The notes: a model not told the origin generated them from the letters alone. A stretch of 64,000 nt of DNA from Labrys wisconsinensis (GCF_030814995.1 NZ_JAUSVX010000001.1:806001-870000), one strand, 5' to 3'. Positions 17,935 to 27,949 are shown, numbered from the stretch's first letter. A program made the numbers and translations.

Positions 17935-17969
17935 CCCTGTTCGCGATGTTTCCGGCGACGCCGCCGCCC

Positions 17970-18914
17970 CTACCCCTTCACCCGCCAGCGCCGCATCTGC
18001 TCCTGCGTGTGCTCGAAGGAGACGATGCCCGCGTCCGAGCCGAGGCCGGTGGCGACCAGGCCGGCGGCGGCCTGGGCGAAGCGCACCGCCGCCTCCGGGT
18101 CCATGCGGTGGTGCAGCGCCGTGATGAAGCCGGCGTCGAAGGCGTCGCCGCAGCCGGTCGTGTCGACCACGGCGATGTCGTAGGCCGGCACCGCAAGGCG
18201 GGTGCCGTCGCGATGGGCGTAGTAGGCGCCCTCGCCGCCGAGGGTGAAGACGCAGCAGGCCGCGCCGGCATCGAGATAGAAGGCGGCGCAGTCCTCGACC
18301 GTCGAGCGGCCGGACATGTCGCGCGCCTCCTCGATCGAGGGCATGAAATAGTCGATATGCGGCAGCAGCGGCAGGACGAGGCCGGCGGTTTCGCGGCTCG
18401 CCGCGATCAGGTCGAAGGTGACGGTCCGGCCGCGCCGCTTGGCCTCCTGCAGCAGGATCCGGCTTCTTTCGCCGTCCAGCGTCTTCAGGAGGCCGGTGCC
18501 GCCGAGATGCACGATCGGCGCGTCGAACACCTGGTCGTAGAGGCTCTCGGGCACGTCGAAATGGTCGGACGCGCCGCGCACGTGCAGGGCCGGGCGCTCG
18601 CCGTTCGGCCGCACGTTGAGGATGGTGGCCGAGGTCGGCACGCCGGGAAGGCGCTGCATGGCCGAGGTGTCGACCCCGAACTTGGCCAGCGTCGCCAGCA
18701 CGAAATCGGCCTTCTCGTCGTTGCCGACCGCGCCAACCGCCAGGCTCCTGAGGCCGAGCTTGGCGGTGTCGACCACCGTGCCGCCGGCGGTGCCGGCCAC
18801 GGTGAGGCGGATTTCGTCGATGAACTCGACATTGCCGCGCTCGGGGATGCGGCTCACCGGCCGGCCGAGGACGTCGAGGATATAGAGGCCGATGACGGAG
18901 ACGTCGTAGCGCAT
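17970..18914 (-). CDS. PfkB-family carbohydrate kinase
   Basis: 314 residues from the ATG at 18914, preceded by CAGGGGGCAG. An alternative GTG at 18947 overlaps the upstream stop as GTGA and would add 11 residues. Ribokinase-like fold: a glycine pair AGTAGGTVVDTAKLG near residue 40 and the anion-hole and catalytic base DTTGCGDAFDAGF near residue 255, where the aspartate in GDAF removes the proton. It phosphorylates a sugar or sugar derivative with ATP; which one is not visible. Last gene of the importer operon that starts at 24849, so it probably acts on the imported compound or on a product of it. Confidence 0.9.
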   Translation of the reverse strand: MRYDVSVIGLYILDVLGRPVSRIPERGNVEFIDEIRLTVAGTAGGTVVDTAKLGLRSLAVGAVGNDEKADFVLATLAKFGVDTSAMQRLPGVPTSATILNVRPNGERPALHVRGASDHFDVPESLYDQVFDAPIVHLGGTGLLKTLDGERSRILLQEAKRRGRTVTFDLIAASRETAGLVLPLLPHIDYFMPSIEEARDMSGRSTVEDCAAFYLDAGAACCVFTLGGEGAYYAHRDGTRLAVPAYDIAVVDTTGCGDAFDAGFITALHHRMDPEAAVRFAQAAAGLVATGLGSDAGIVSFEHTQEQMRRWRVKG

Positions 18915-18943
18915 GGCTGCCCCCTGGAGATTGTTCTTGTGGA

Positions 18944-20011
18944 TCACGTCGCCACCCGCACGCCGTCGGCGAACACCATCAGCCGCGCCCGCGGCGCGCA
19001 GAGATGGACGGTGCCGCCGAGCCGCGACGGCGGCACGCCTTCGGTGTTGACCTTGATCACGACGTCGCCGATCCGCGCCTTGGTGAGGTAGCGTCCGGCA
19101 ATGCCGATGGCCTGGTCGGTGAGGATGGCCGGCACGGTGCCGGGACCCGCCTCGCCCTGCATCCTGACCAGCTCCGGCCGGATGCCGAGCGTGACGGCGG
19201 CGCCCGGCTTCAGACCGGCCGGGGCCGGCAGCGCCTCGGTCAGGATCGGCGCGGTGATGCGTCCGCCGGCCACCGCCGCCGGGATGAAGTTCATGCCGGG
19301 ATTGCCGAGGAACCAGCCGCCGAACTCGGTGGTGGGGTTGTTGTAGAGCTCCTGCGGCTGGTCGTATTGCACGATCTTGCCGCTCTGCATCAGCGCGATG
19401 CGGTCGGCCAGGGTCATCGCCTCGGTCTGGTCGTGGGTGACGTAGACGATGGTCTGGCGCAGGCGCTGCGTCACCGCCTTGAAGGCGCGAATCAGCGCCA
19501 GCTTGGCATTGACCTCGACATTGGTGGTCGGCTCGTCGAACAGCACGATCTCCGACTGGCGCGCCACCGCGCGTCCGACCGCCACCTTCTGGCGATTGCC
19601 GGCGTTGAGCTCCTCGATATAGGCGCCTGCGAGGTCGCGGATGTCGAGCACGTCGAGCACCGCCTCGACCCGCTTCTGCCGCTCCGCCGCCGAGACCGAG
19701 CGGTCATAGTGCAGCGGCAGGGCGATGTTCTCGGCCACGGACAGGGTCGGGTACATCACCGGATATTGGAACACCATGCCGACATTGCGTTGGCGCGGCG
19801 CGAGGCCGGTGACGTCGCGCCCGCCGAACAGCACGCGCCCCGAGGTCGGCCGCTCCAGCCCGGCGATGATGCGCATCAGCGTGGTCTTGCCGCAGCCCGA
19901 GGGCCCGAGCAGGCAGGCGACCTCGCCGTCGGCGAAGCGCATGGCGATGTCGTCGACGGCATTGAAGCTGCCGAAGCGCTTGACGACGCGGTCGATGACG
20001 ATCTCGGCCAT
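18944..20011 (-). CDS. ABC transporter ATPase, GlpT-like (canonical Walker B, altered signature)
   Basis: 355 residues; one NBD plus a C-terminal regulatory OB-type domain, as in MalK/UgpC. Walker A GPSGCGKTT at about residue 36, Q-loop VFQYPVMYP, Walker B IVLFDEPT and H-loop YVTHDQTEA are intact. The signature is LNAGNRQKV in place of LSGGQ, so the composite ATP site it completes in the partner subunit is expected to be weak. The partner is the ATPase at 20082-21206, which shows the reciprocal defects. This asymmetric pair is what I know from the GlpS/GlpT ATPases of the rhizobial glycerol importer GlpSTPQUV. It energises the permeases at 21489-23239. Confidence 0.9.
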   Translation of the reverse strand: MAEIVIDRVVKRFGSFNAVDDIAMRFADGEVACLLGPSGCGKTTLMRIIAGLERPTSGRVLFGGRDVTGLAPRQRNVGMVFQYPVMYPTLSVAENIALPLHYDRSVSAAERQKRVEAVLDVLDIRDLAGAYIEELNAGNRQKVAVGRAVARQSEIVLFDEPTTNVEVNAKLALIRAFKAVTQRLRQTIVYVTHDQTEAMTLADRIALMQSGKIVQYDQPQELYNNPTTEFGGWFLGNPGMNFIPAAVAGGRITAPILTEALPAPAGLKPGAAVTLGIRPELVRMQGEAGPGTVPAILTDQAIGIAGRYLTKARIGDVVIKVNTEGVPPSRLGGTVHLCAPRARLMVFADGVRVAT

Positions 20012-20024
20012 GGCCCCTCCTCAA

Positions 20025-20134
20025 GCAGAATTTTCGAACTCCGCCCACGGGGGGCTCGGAAATTCTGCAGAATCTCAAAGTCTAAGCAGAGTTTCGCGGG
20101 CCGGAATCGCATTCCGATCCGCGAAGCTCTGCTT
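20025..20134. repeat. Two tandem REP-like hairpins, the second inside the ATPase gene
   Basis: Hairpin one, about 20025-20068, runs from GCAGAATTTTCGA to CGGAAATTCTGC. Hairpin two, 20084-20134, has 24-base arms with three mismatches around a 3-base loop: AAGCAGAGTTTCGCGGG... and ...GCGAAGCTCTGCTT. Both start with AAGCAGA and end with TCTGC, so they look like two units of one element. Hairpin two encodes the last 17 residues and the stop of the ATPase at 20082-21206. Placed between two genes of one operon, the pair could stabilise or attenuate the transcript. Confidence 0.7.
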
Positions 20135-21206
20135 GGGCCGCCCGGAAGGTGAGCCGCCGGCCGCTCGCCGCGTCGAACAGCATCAGCGTCCCGGGATCGA
20201 CGGTCAGCGCCACGGCGGCGTCGAAGTCCGGCGGCGGCTCGCCGGAGAGCGGCAGGCTGAGCGTCAGGTCCTGCCCGCCCGCCTGCGCATAGACCACGGC
20301 CTCGCCGCCGAGGTTCTCGACCAGTCGCACCCGGCCCTGGAAGTCGATGCCGGCGCCGGTGCCGAGCTTCAGCGCTTCCGGCCGGAGCCCGACCAGCACC
20401 TCTGCCGCAGGCAGGGGTTCGGCCAGGCCGAACGTCAGCGGCCCGGCCGTGAGGCGAGTGCCTTCGGCCCGGCCTTTGAGGAGATTGGCATGGGGAAAGC
20501 CGATCAGGTCGAGCGACCGGGCATGGCCGGGATCGTGATAGATGCGCGTCGCCTCGTCGTGCTCGACGAGGCGCCCGGCGTCGAGCACGACGAGGCGCTG
20601 GGCCATGGTCAGCGCCTCGAGCGAATCGGAGGTGGCATAGAGGAAGGTCGCCTTCAGCTCCTCGCGCAGGCCCTTGAGCTCGTCCATCAGCCGCTCGCGC
20701 AGCTTGTAGTCGAGGCCGACCAGCGGGTCGTCGAGCACGAAGACGTCGGCGTTCTTGAGCAGGCCGCGCGCCACCGCGACGCGCTGCTTCTCCCCGCCCG
20801 AGAGCTGGTCGGGCGTCTTGGCGAGGAGATGGGCGATCGAGAGAATCCCGGCGGCCCGGTCGACGCGCCGGGCGATCTCCGCCTGCGGCGCCCGGGCCAG
20901 CGTCAGGGGATAGGCGATGTTCTGGCGCACGGTGAGGTGCGGATAGAGCGCGAAGCTCTGCGGGACATAGCCGATCGCCCGCTGCGCGGCGGAAAGGCGG
21001 GTGATGTCCTCGCCGGCGAGCATGATGCAGCCGGCATCGGGCTGCTCCAGGCCGACCAGCAGGCGAAACAGCACCGACTTGCCCGCCTTGGGCGGGCCGC
21101 AGATCACCGTGAAGCTCTGCGGCTCGACGTCGAAGCTGAGGGCTTCGAGCGCCGGGCGGCCGCGATAGGCCTTCGAGATCGACTGGAAGGAAAGCGCCGG
21201 CATCAC
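20082..21206 (-). CDS. ABC transporter ATPase, GlpS-like (intact signature, altered Walker B and H-loop)
   Basis: 374 residues. Walker A is GPPKAGKSV at about residue 38, the signature LSGGEKQRVA is intact, but Walker B reads VFVLDDPLVG with aspartate in place of the catalytic glutamate, and the H-loop reads LYATSDSLEA with serine in place of histidine. With the partner at 18944-20011 it should form one working and one degenerate ATP site. A TOBE-like C-terminal domain follows. The last 17 residues are encoded by a palindromic repeat and are unlikely to belong to the original protein. Its start overlaps the stop of the small membrane protein gene by four bases. Confidence 0.9.
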   Translation of the reverse strand: MMPALSFQSISKAYRGRPALEALSFDVEPQSFTVICGPPKAGKSVLFRLLVGLEQPDAGCIMLAGEDITRLSAAQRAIGYVPQSFALYPHLTVRQNIAYPLTLARAPQAEIARRVDRAAGILSIAHLLAKTPDQLSGGEKQRVAVARGLLKNADVFVLDDPLVGLDYKLRERLMDELKGLREELKATFLYATSDSLEALTMAQRLVVLDAGRLVEHDEATRIYHDPGHARSLDLIGFPHANLLKGRAEGTRLTAGPLTFGLAEPLPAAEVLVGLRPEALKLGTGAGIDFQGRVRLVENLGGEAVVYAQAGGQDLTLSLPLSGEPPPDFDAAVALTVDPGTLMLFDAASGRRLTFRAAQAELRGSECDSGPRNSA

Positions 21207-21487
21207 CGCCCCATCTGCGACAGCACGGGGACGAGCACGATGCCGATGGCGAACACCGCGGCGACGATCGCCAGGATCACGGCGATCAGCACGAGGCTGC
21301 GCCCGAGCGAGGCCTCCTTGGGCAGGTTGCCGACCGCGATCTGAAGAAACGTGGCGACCACCAGCACGCCGAGGCCGGTCTTGAACAGCACGATGTTGAT
21401 GCGCTGGGCGATCAGCGCGATGCCGACCAGCAGCGCGGCGATCAGCACGCGCTCGGCGCGCTCGGGGAAGGAGCGGGCATGCTTCAT
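21203..21487 (-). CDS. Small membrane protein of the ABC operon (GlpU position)
   Basis: 94 residues with three hydrophobic segments at about 13-29, 33-52 and 64-87 and basic residues before the first. It has no motif I know. It lies between the second permease gene (1 base away) and the GlpS-like ATPase gene (4-base overlap), so translation is coupled. In the rhizobial glycerol importer operon a small membrane protein, GlpU, lies next to the transporter genes; position and size suggest the same kind of accessory subunit, without proof of homology. Confidence 0.7.
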   Translation of the reverse strand: MKHARSFPERAERVLIAALLVGIALIAQRINIVLFKTGLGVLVVATFLQIAVGNLPKEASLGRSLVLIAVILAIVAAVFAIGIVLVPVLSQMGR

Positions 21488-21488
21488 C

Positions 21489-22316
21489 TCAGACCTCGCC
21501 GCGCACCGTGCCGAAGGTCATGCCGACCAGCAGGTATTTCTGGAACACGTAGATGAACAGGATCGGCGGGATGACGTAGATGGTCGTCAGGGCCGAGATG
21601 AAGGTCCAGTTCAGGCCGCCGTCCGAATAGGTGCCGACCGCCAGGGCATAGGGAATGTTCTGGGTCGACACGCCGCCGATGATGAAGTTGAACAGGAACT
21701 CGTTCCAGACGAAGATCAGGTTGAAGATGAAGGCCGCGATCAATCCCGGCTTCACCTGCGGCAGAACCACCTTGAAGATGACGTGGAACCAGGAGCCGCC
21801 ATTGACGATGCCGGTCTCGTCGAACCGGATCGAGACGCCGTCCAGAAAGCCCTTCAGGATCCAGACGGAGAAGGGGATCGAGAACATGGCGTAGAACAGC
21901 GCCAGCCAGAGGTGGTTGTCCTTCCAGCCGAAGCCCGCATACATCAGGTAGACCGGCAGGATCACCGCCGGTCCGGGCAGCATGCGGATCGAGAGCAGCA
22001 GGAACATCAGGAAGTCGGTGCCCCTGGGCTTGAAGCGCGAGAAGCAGAACGCGGCCAGGAACGAGACGACCACGGCCAGCACCACCGCCGCCAGCGACAG
22101 GAACACCGAATTGGCCATCTGCAGCAGCAGCGACTGGCGGCCGAACAGGTCGACATAGTTCTGCAGCGTCGGCACGAAGACGAGCTTGGGCGGCACGGCC
22201 AGGATGTCGTCGCGCGTCTTGAACGAGGACAGGACGATCCAGCCGATCGGCGCGGCGAAGAACAGCGAGACCAGCCAGAGCAGGCCGTAATAGACGGTGT
22301 CGCGGAGCCGGCTCAT
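21489..22316 (-). CDS. Carbohydrate/polyol ABC transporter permease (MalG-type)
   Basis: 275 residues from the ATG at 22316, which overlaps the stop of the first permease gene (ATGA). Six membrane spans and the EAA-like loop DETGIVNGGSWFHVIFKVVLPQ near residue 190, where the usual EAA--DG is altered to ETGIVNG. It is the MalG/UgpE-type partner of the permease at 22313-23239. The pair probably imports a polyol or small sugar delivered by the binding protein encoded at 23359-24849. Confidence 0.9.
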   Translation of the reverse strand: MSRLRDTVYYGLLWLVSLFFAAPIGWIVLSSFKTRDDILAVPPKLVFVPTLQNYVDLFGRQSLLLQMANSVFLSLAAVVLAVVVSFLAAFCFSRFKPRGTDFLMFLLLSIRMLPGPAVILPVYLMYAGFGWKDNHLWLALFYAMFSIPFSVWILKGFLDGVSIRFDETGIVNGGSWFHVIFKVVLPQVKPGLIAAFIFNLIFVWNEFLFNFIIGGVSTQNIPYALAVGTYSDGGLNWTFISALTTIYVIPPILFIYVFQKYLLVGMTFGTVRGEV

Positions 22317-23239
22317 GCCTGCCTCCGCCGGCGCAGGTTGAGCACGAAGATGAACACAGAGGTCATGGCGATGGAGATGAGCAGCAGCAGCACCGAGTAG
22401 GCCGAGGACCAGCCCATGTTGAAGCTTTCGAAGGCCTGCTTGTTGAGCTCCAGCGCCACCAGCCGGGTCTGCTGGCCCGGGCCGCCCTTGGTCATCGGGA
22501 TGATCAGGTCGAGCGTCTTGAAGCTGTCGATGGTGCGCAGGAGCACGCCGAGCATCAGGATGAACTTGCCGTGGTGCCAGATCACCAGGGTCAGCCGGCG
22601 CGGCCAGGGGATGCGGTCGATCTCCGCCGCCTCCAGCTCGGCCGTCGGCACCGAGCCGAGGGCCGCGAGCGTCATCAGCGTCATGAACGGCGTCCACATC
22701 CAGCAATCGACCGCCAGCACCGCCCAGTAGGCGGTGGCGGGATCGCCGATGAAGTTGATCGGCTGCGTGCCGAACAGGCCGTGCAGGATGGCATTGAGCA
22801 CGCCGAAGGTCGGGTCGTAGATGAAGCGGAAGAAGGTGCCGGTCGCCACCGGCGTCAGCACCATCGGCGCGAACAGCAGCGTCAGGGCGAGGCGCCGGCC
22901 GGGCATCGCCTTGGAGCCCCAGAAGAGGAAGCCGAGCAGGGCGCCGAGCACGGTCTGGATGCCGACGCCGAAGCCGACGAAGACGAAGGTGCGCGACAGG
23001 TCGAACCAGATGCCGTTGCGGTTGCCGAAGATCTGCACGAAATTGCGCAGGCCGATGAATTCGGGCGGCGCGCCGCTGGTCAGCGAGTAGTTGTAGAAGG
23101 ACAGCCCGAGCAGCCACAGCGTCGGGATGGTGTTGAACACGACGAAGAAGGTCAGCACCGGCGCGAGCAGCACCAGGACCAGCATGCGCCGGTCATCCAG
23201 GAGGCGCGGGCGGCCGGCCGCGCGGGACGGTTTGGACAT
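22313..23239 (-). CDS. Carbohydrate/polyol ABC transporter permease (MalF-type)
   Basis: 308 residues with about six membrane spans. The EAA-like loop is AELEAAEIDRIPWPRRLTLV near residue 205, where the coupling helix touches the ATPases. It lies 119 bases downstream of the binding-protein gene, and a strong hairpin stands between them. It forms the channel with the MalG-type permease at 21489-22316. Confidence 0.9.
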   Translation of the reverse strand: MSKPSRAAGRPRLLDDRRMLVLVLLAPVLTFFVVFNTIPTLWLLGLSFYNYSLTSGAPPEFIGLRNFVQIFGNRNGIWFDLSRTFVFVGFGVGIQTVLGALLGFLFWGSKAMPGRRLALTLLFAPMVLTPVATGTFFRFIYDPTFGVLNAILHGLFGTQPINFIGDPATAYWAVLAVDCWMWTPFMTLMTLAALGSVPTAELEAAEIDRIPWPRRLTLVIWHHGKFILMLGVLLRTIDSFKTLDLIIPMTKGGPGQQTRLVALELNKQAFESFNMGWSSAYSVLLLLISIAMTSVFIFVLNLRRRRQA

Positions 23240-23308
23240 GACGAGCCTTCTTCTCCTCGGCGCTCCGGCGCCGTCTCACGCCCGCGCGGCGCATCGAGCC
23301 GGAGGGGC

Positions 23309-23339
23309 GCCGCCCGGCACCGTCGGGGTGCCGGGCGGC
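23309..23339 (-). terminator. Intercistronic hairpin after the binding-protein gene
   Basis: GCCGCCCGGCACC (23309-23321) and GGTGCCGGGCGGC (23327-23339) form a perfect 13-base stem with a 5-base loop, 20 bases after the stop of the binding-protein gene. No T-run follows. Such stems after binding-protein genes usually protect the upstream message and reduce read-through, giving more binding protein than permease. Confidence 0.65.
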
Positions 23340-23358
23340 AGGTCGCGGTCGGGCGGCC

Positions 23359-24849
<1,491 letters not shown>

Positions 24850-24964
24850 GACGTCCCTCCTGAGCAGCGGTCTTGCTTGCGTTTCCCAAGGCCGTTCCGG
24901 CCTTCTGCTGGCTCCGGTACCCCCTCGGCGCCCCGCCGACGATGCCCGTCCCAGTTCGTATTGC

Positions 24965-24997
24965 GACATAATTCAAATCATGTACAACAAATGTCAA
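24965..24997. promoter_or_regulatory. Divergent promoter and candidate SorC operator
   Basis: On the minus strand TTGACA (24992-24997) is followed after 18 bases by AATTAT (24968-24973), a fair sigma-70 promoter for the importer operon. GACAT (24965-24969) and ATGTC (24991-24995) form an inverted repeat across it. The 10-base word TTGACATTTG (24988-24997, minus strand) occurs again at 46419-46428 upstream of the other SorC-type regulator. Confidence 0.5.
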
Positions 24998-25027
24998 GAT
25001 GCCGGCGCGGCACGAAGCGAGGAAGCG

Positions 25028-27061
25028 ATGAGAGAGAGGGCCGAGGCCATCCCGCTGCAGTTCCGGGACGACCTGCTGCTCTGGGCCGGCTGGCTCTATG
25101 TCCATGACGGCCTGACCCAGAACGACATCGCCAAGGTGATGGGCATCTCCCGCGCCACGGTGAACGGCTACCTCGCCGAGGCGCGCACCCGCGGCATCGT
25201 CAGCCTCAACATCGAGCCCTCGCGCCTCGGCGCCCTCGGCATCGCCCAAGCGCTGAAACAGCGCTTCAGGCTCGCCGAATGCATCGTCGTGCCCGAGGAC
25301 GACGGCAGCCGGCCGCTGGTCAAGCGCCTGGGCGAGGCCGGCGCCGGCGTGCTGCGCAGCCTGCTCCGGCCGGGCGACACCCTCGGCGTCGCCTGGGGCC
25401 GCACGGTGATGGCGATCGCCGACAGCATGAGCCACGTCGCCATCCCCGACCTCTCGGTGATCCAGGTGACGGGGGGCACCACGGCGACCTTCGACTTCGC
25501 GCCCGAGCGCTGCGCCTCGCGCCTCGCCGAGCCCCTGGGAGCGCGCTGCATCAGCCTCACCGCGCCGGCGGTGGTCTCCTCGGCGGCGGCGCGCGACATG
25601 CTGATGGCCGAGCCGATCTTGCGCGAGCAGTTCGACCTCCTCAGGCGGGCCGACAAGATCCTGTTCGGCATCTGCTCCACCCGCCCCGACAGCCTGATCT
25701 ACACCAGCGGCCTGATCGGGCAGGCGGCGATGACGCAGTATCATGCCCTGCGCGCCACCGCCGTGGTGGCCGGGCGCTTCATGGACGATCACGGCCGGCC
25801 GGTGCAGGGCGAGCTCGATGCGCGCATGATCGGCCTGTCGCTGGAGGAGATCGGCCGGATCAAGACGCGCATCGCCGTCGCCGGCGGGCCGGACAAGGTG
25901 CCGGCGGTGCTGGCCTGCCTGCGCGGCGGCCACGCCACCATCCTGGTGACGGACGCCGCCACCGGCCGCAGCGTGCTCAAGGCGGACGAGGCGCCGGAGG
26001 TCAGCGAGCCGCAGCGCAGCAGCCGCAAGATTCAGGACATGGGAGGAAAGGTCGTGCGGACCAAGAAACTGATCAACGACCCCAAGAACATCATCGAGGA
26101 GATGCTGGAGGGCGTCGTCGGCGCCCATCCCCGGCATCTCAGGCAGGTGACGGGCAGCCCGCGCTCGGTCGTCGCGGTCGACGGGCCGCGGCCCGGCAAG
26201 GTCGGCCTGGTGATCGGCGGCGGCTCCGGGCACGAGCCGACCTTCCTCGGCTTCGTCGGCCGGGGCCTGGCCGATGCCTGCGCCGTCGGCAACGTCTTCG
26301 CCTCGCCCCCGCCCGACCCGATCCTCGAATGCGCCAAGGCGGCCAGCGGCGGCGCCGGCGTGCTGTTCATGTACGGCAACTACACCGGCGACGTCATGAA
26401 CTTCGACATGGCCGCCGAGATGGCGGCGATGGACGACATCGAGGTGCGCACCGTGCTGACCACCGACGACGTCGCCTCGGCGCCGGCGGACCAGAAGGGA
26501 AAGCGGCGCGGCGTCGCCGGCAATTTCTTCATCTTCAAGATCGCCGGTGCCGCCTGCGACCGGATGTGGTCGCTGGAGGACTGCGAGCGCGCCGCCCGCA
26601 AGGCCAATGCCAGCACGTTCACCATGGGCGTCGCCCTGTCGCCCTGCTCGCTGCCGCACACGCTGCGCCACAATTTCGAGATCGGCGAGAACGACATGGA
26701 GATCGGCATGGGCATCCATGGCGAGCCCGGCATCGCCCGCGAGCCGCTGCGCAGCGCCGACGAGGTGACGGACGAGATCCTGGAGCGCATCTTCGCCGAG
26801 CTGCCTTCGCGCAAGGGCGACAAGGTGGCGGTGCTGGTCAACTCGCTCGGCTCGACCCCGCTGATGGAGCTCTACGTCATCAGCCGGCGCGTGCACCAGC
26901 GCCTGGCCCGCAAGGGCATCGGCGTGCACGCCACCTGGGTCGGCAATTACTGCACCTCGCTGGAGATGGCCGGCGCCTCGATCAGCATCCTCGCCCTCGA
27001 CGACGAGCTGACCGAGCTGCTCGACCATCCCTGCGACTGCGCGTCCTTCCGGGCCGGCTGA
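25028..27061 (+). CDS. Fusion of a SorC-type sugar-binding regulator with dihydroxyacetone kinase subunit DhaK
   Basis: 677 residues from the ATG at 25028 behind GAGGAA. Residues about 1-325 are a SorC/DeoR-like regulator: helix-turn-helix with LTQNDIAKVMGISRATVNGYL near residue 25 and a sugar-isomerase-like effector domain with AGGPDKVPAVLACLRGGHATILVTD near its end. Residues about 345-677 are DhaK: GGGSGHEPTFLGF and, near residue 565, IGMGIHGEPG, whose histidine would bind dihydroxyacetone covalently. No stop codon separates the halves. An internal GTG (26054) with a perfect GGAGG could also give free DhaK. I recall this domain pairing as an annotated bifunctional family. It is divergent from the importer operon and followed by dhaL. 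Confidence 0.9.
   Translation: MRERAEAIPLQFRDDLLLWAGWLYVHDGLTQNDIAKVMGISRATVNGYLAEARTRGIVSLNIEPSRLGALGIAQALKQRFRLAECIVVPEDDGSRPLVKRLGEAGAGVLRSLLRPGDTLGVAWGRTVMAIADSMSHVAIPDLSVIQVTGGTTATFDFAPERCASRLAEPLGARCISLTAPAVVSSAAARDMLMAEPILREQFDLLRRADKILFGICSTRPDSLIYTSGLIGQAAMTQYHALRATAVVAGRFMDDHGRPVQGELDARMIGLSLEEIGRIKTRIAVAGGPDKVPAVLACLRGGHATILVTDAATGRSVLKADEAPEVSEPQRSSRKIQDMGGKVVRTKKLINDPKNIIEEMLEGVVGAHPRHLRQVTGSPRSVVAVDGPRPGKVGLVIGGGSGHEPTFLGFVGRGLADACAVGNVFASPPPDPILECAKAASGGAGVLFMYGNYTGDVMNFDMAAEMAAMDDIEVRTVLTTDDVASAPADQKGKRRGVAGNFFIFKIAGAACDRMWSLEDCERAARKANASTFTMGVALSPCSLPHTLRHNFEIGENDMEIGMGIHGEPGIAREPLRSADEVTDEILERIFAELPSRKGDKVAVLVNSLGSTPLMELYVISRRVHQRLARKGIGVHATWVGNYCTSLEMAGASISILALDDELTELLDHPCDCASFRAG
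26039..26056 (+). promoter_or_regulatory. Internal ribosome site and GTG start for free DhaK
   Basis: Inside the fusion gene, GGGAGGAAAGG is followed after a short spacer by GTG CGG ACC AAG at 26054, which matches the natural N-terminus of DhaK proteins (RTKKLIND). The site lies exactly at the domain boundary, so it is probably a remnant of, or still serves as, a separate dhaK start. Confidence 0.6.
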
Positions 27062-27096
27062 GCCGCGCCGCCCCTCACGCCTTCCGGAGCAAGGCC

Positions 27097-27735
27097 ATGA
27101 CCGAACTCAGCGCCGCCGACCTCGTCGGCATGTTCAACGCCATCGCCGCGGCGATCGAAGCCGACCGGGACCGGCTCTCCGAGCTCGACGGCGTCATCGG
27201 CGACGCCGACCACGGCGTCACCATGGGCATCGGCTTCGGCGCGGTGAACGAGGCCCTGGCCGGCCTCGATCCCGCCTCGGCCGACCCGACGGCGGTGTTC
27301 AACACCGCGGCCAAGACCTTCCTCAACGCCGTCGGCGCCTCCACCGGCCCGCTCTACGGCACGGCGTTCATGCGCGCCGGCGCGGCGCTGAAGGGCCGCA
27401 GGACGGTCGACCGCGACGGCATGGTCGCCGCGGTCGTCGCCATGGCGAAGGGCATGCAGGATCGCGGCAAGGCCGAGCGCGGCGACAAGACCATGATGGA
27501 CGCCTGGCTGCCGGCAGCCGAGGCGATCGAGGCCGCGGCGGCTGCGGGCGCGCCCCTCGCCGGCTGCCTGCAGGCCGCCGTCGCCGCCGCGGCCGAAGGC
27601 GCCGAGGCCACCAAGACCATGATCGCCTCCAAGGGCCGCGCCTCGCGCCTGGGCGAGCGCGCCCTCGGCCACATGGACCCCGGCGCCGCCTCGGCGGTGG
27701 TGATCCTGCAGGCGATGGCGGCGAGCGTGGGGTGA
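27097..27735 (+). CDS. dhaL: Dihydroxyacetone kinase subunit DhaL
   Basis: 212 residues from ATG 27097, behind CCGGAGC. All-helical DhaL domain: DGVIGDADHGVTMG near residue 30 holds the aspartates that bind the Mg-nucleotide, and GASTGPLYGTAFMRAG near residue 80 closes the site. DhaL transfers phosphate to the substrate held by DhaK. No DhaM phosphotransferase gene follows, so the donor is probably ATP and not PEP. It lies 35 bases after the regulator-DhaK fusion gene in the same direction. Besides dihydroxyacetone, erythrulose is phosphorylated by some relatives. Confidence 0.92.
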   Translation: MTELSAADLVGMFNAIAAAIEADRDRLSELDGVIGDADHGVTMGIGFGAVNEALAGLDPASADPTAVFNTAAKTFLNAVGASTGPLYGTAFMRAGAALKGRRTVDRDGMVAAVVAMAKGMQDRGKAERGDKTMMDAWLPAAEAIEAAAAAGAPLAGCLQAAVAAAAEGAEATKTMIASKGRASRLGERALGHMDPGAASAVVILQAMAASVG

Positions 27736-27752
27736 GACAGGACGGGAGGCCG

Positions 27753-27921
27753 CGACGCTGGCCAATCCCCTCCCCCTTGCGGGGAGGGGTACGGGGTGGG
27801 GGTCCCGCAGGATGAAGCGGGTCGGTTCGCAAAAGGCGCCCTGGACAACGTTCTGCACCTTATCCTGATGGACCCCCATCCCTTACCCCTCCCCGCAAGG
27901 GGGAAGGGATTGGCTGGCGTT
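27753..27921. repeat. Intergenic palindromic repeat, family 1, copy B
   Basis: Full copy with arms extending to GACGCTGGCCAATCCC on the left and its inverse GGGATTGGCTGGCG on the right. It includes CCCCTTGCGGGGAGGGG, CTGATGGACCCCCATCCC and CCCGCAAGGGGGAAGGG. It sits between the convergent stops of dhaL (27735) and otnI (27950). Confidence 0.85.
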
Positions 27922-27949
27922 GAGCCCGAAACTGTCGGCCCCCCGCCCC

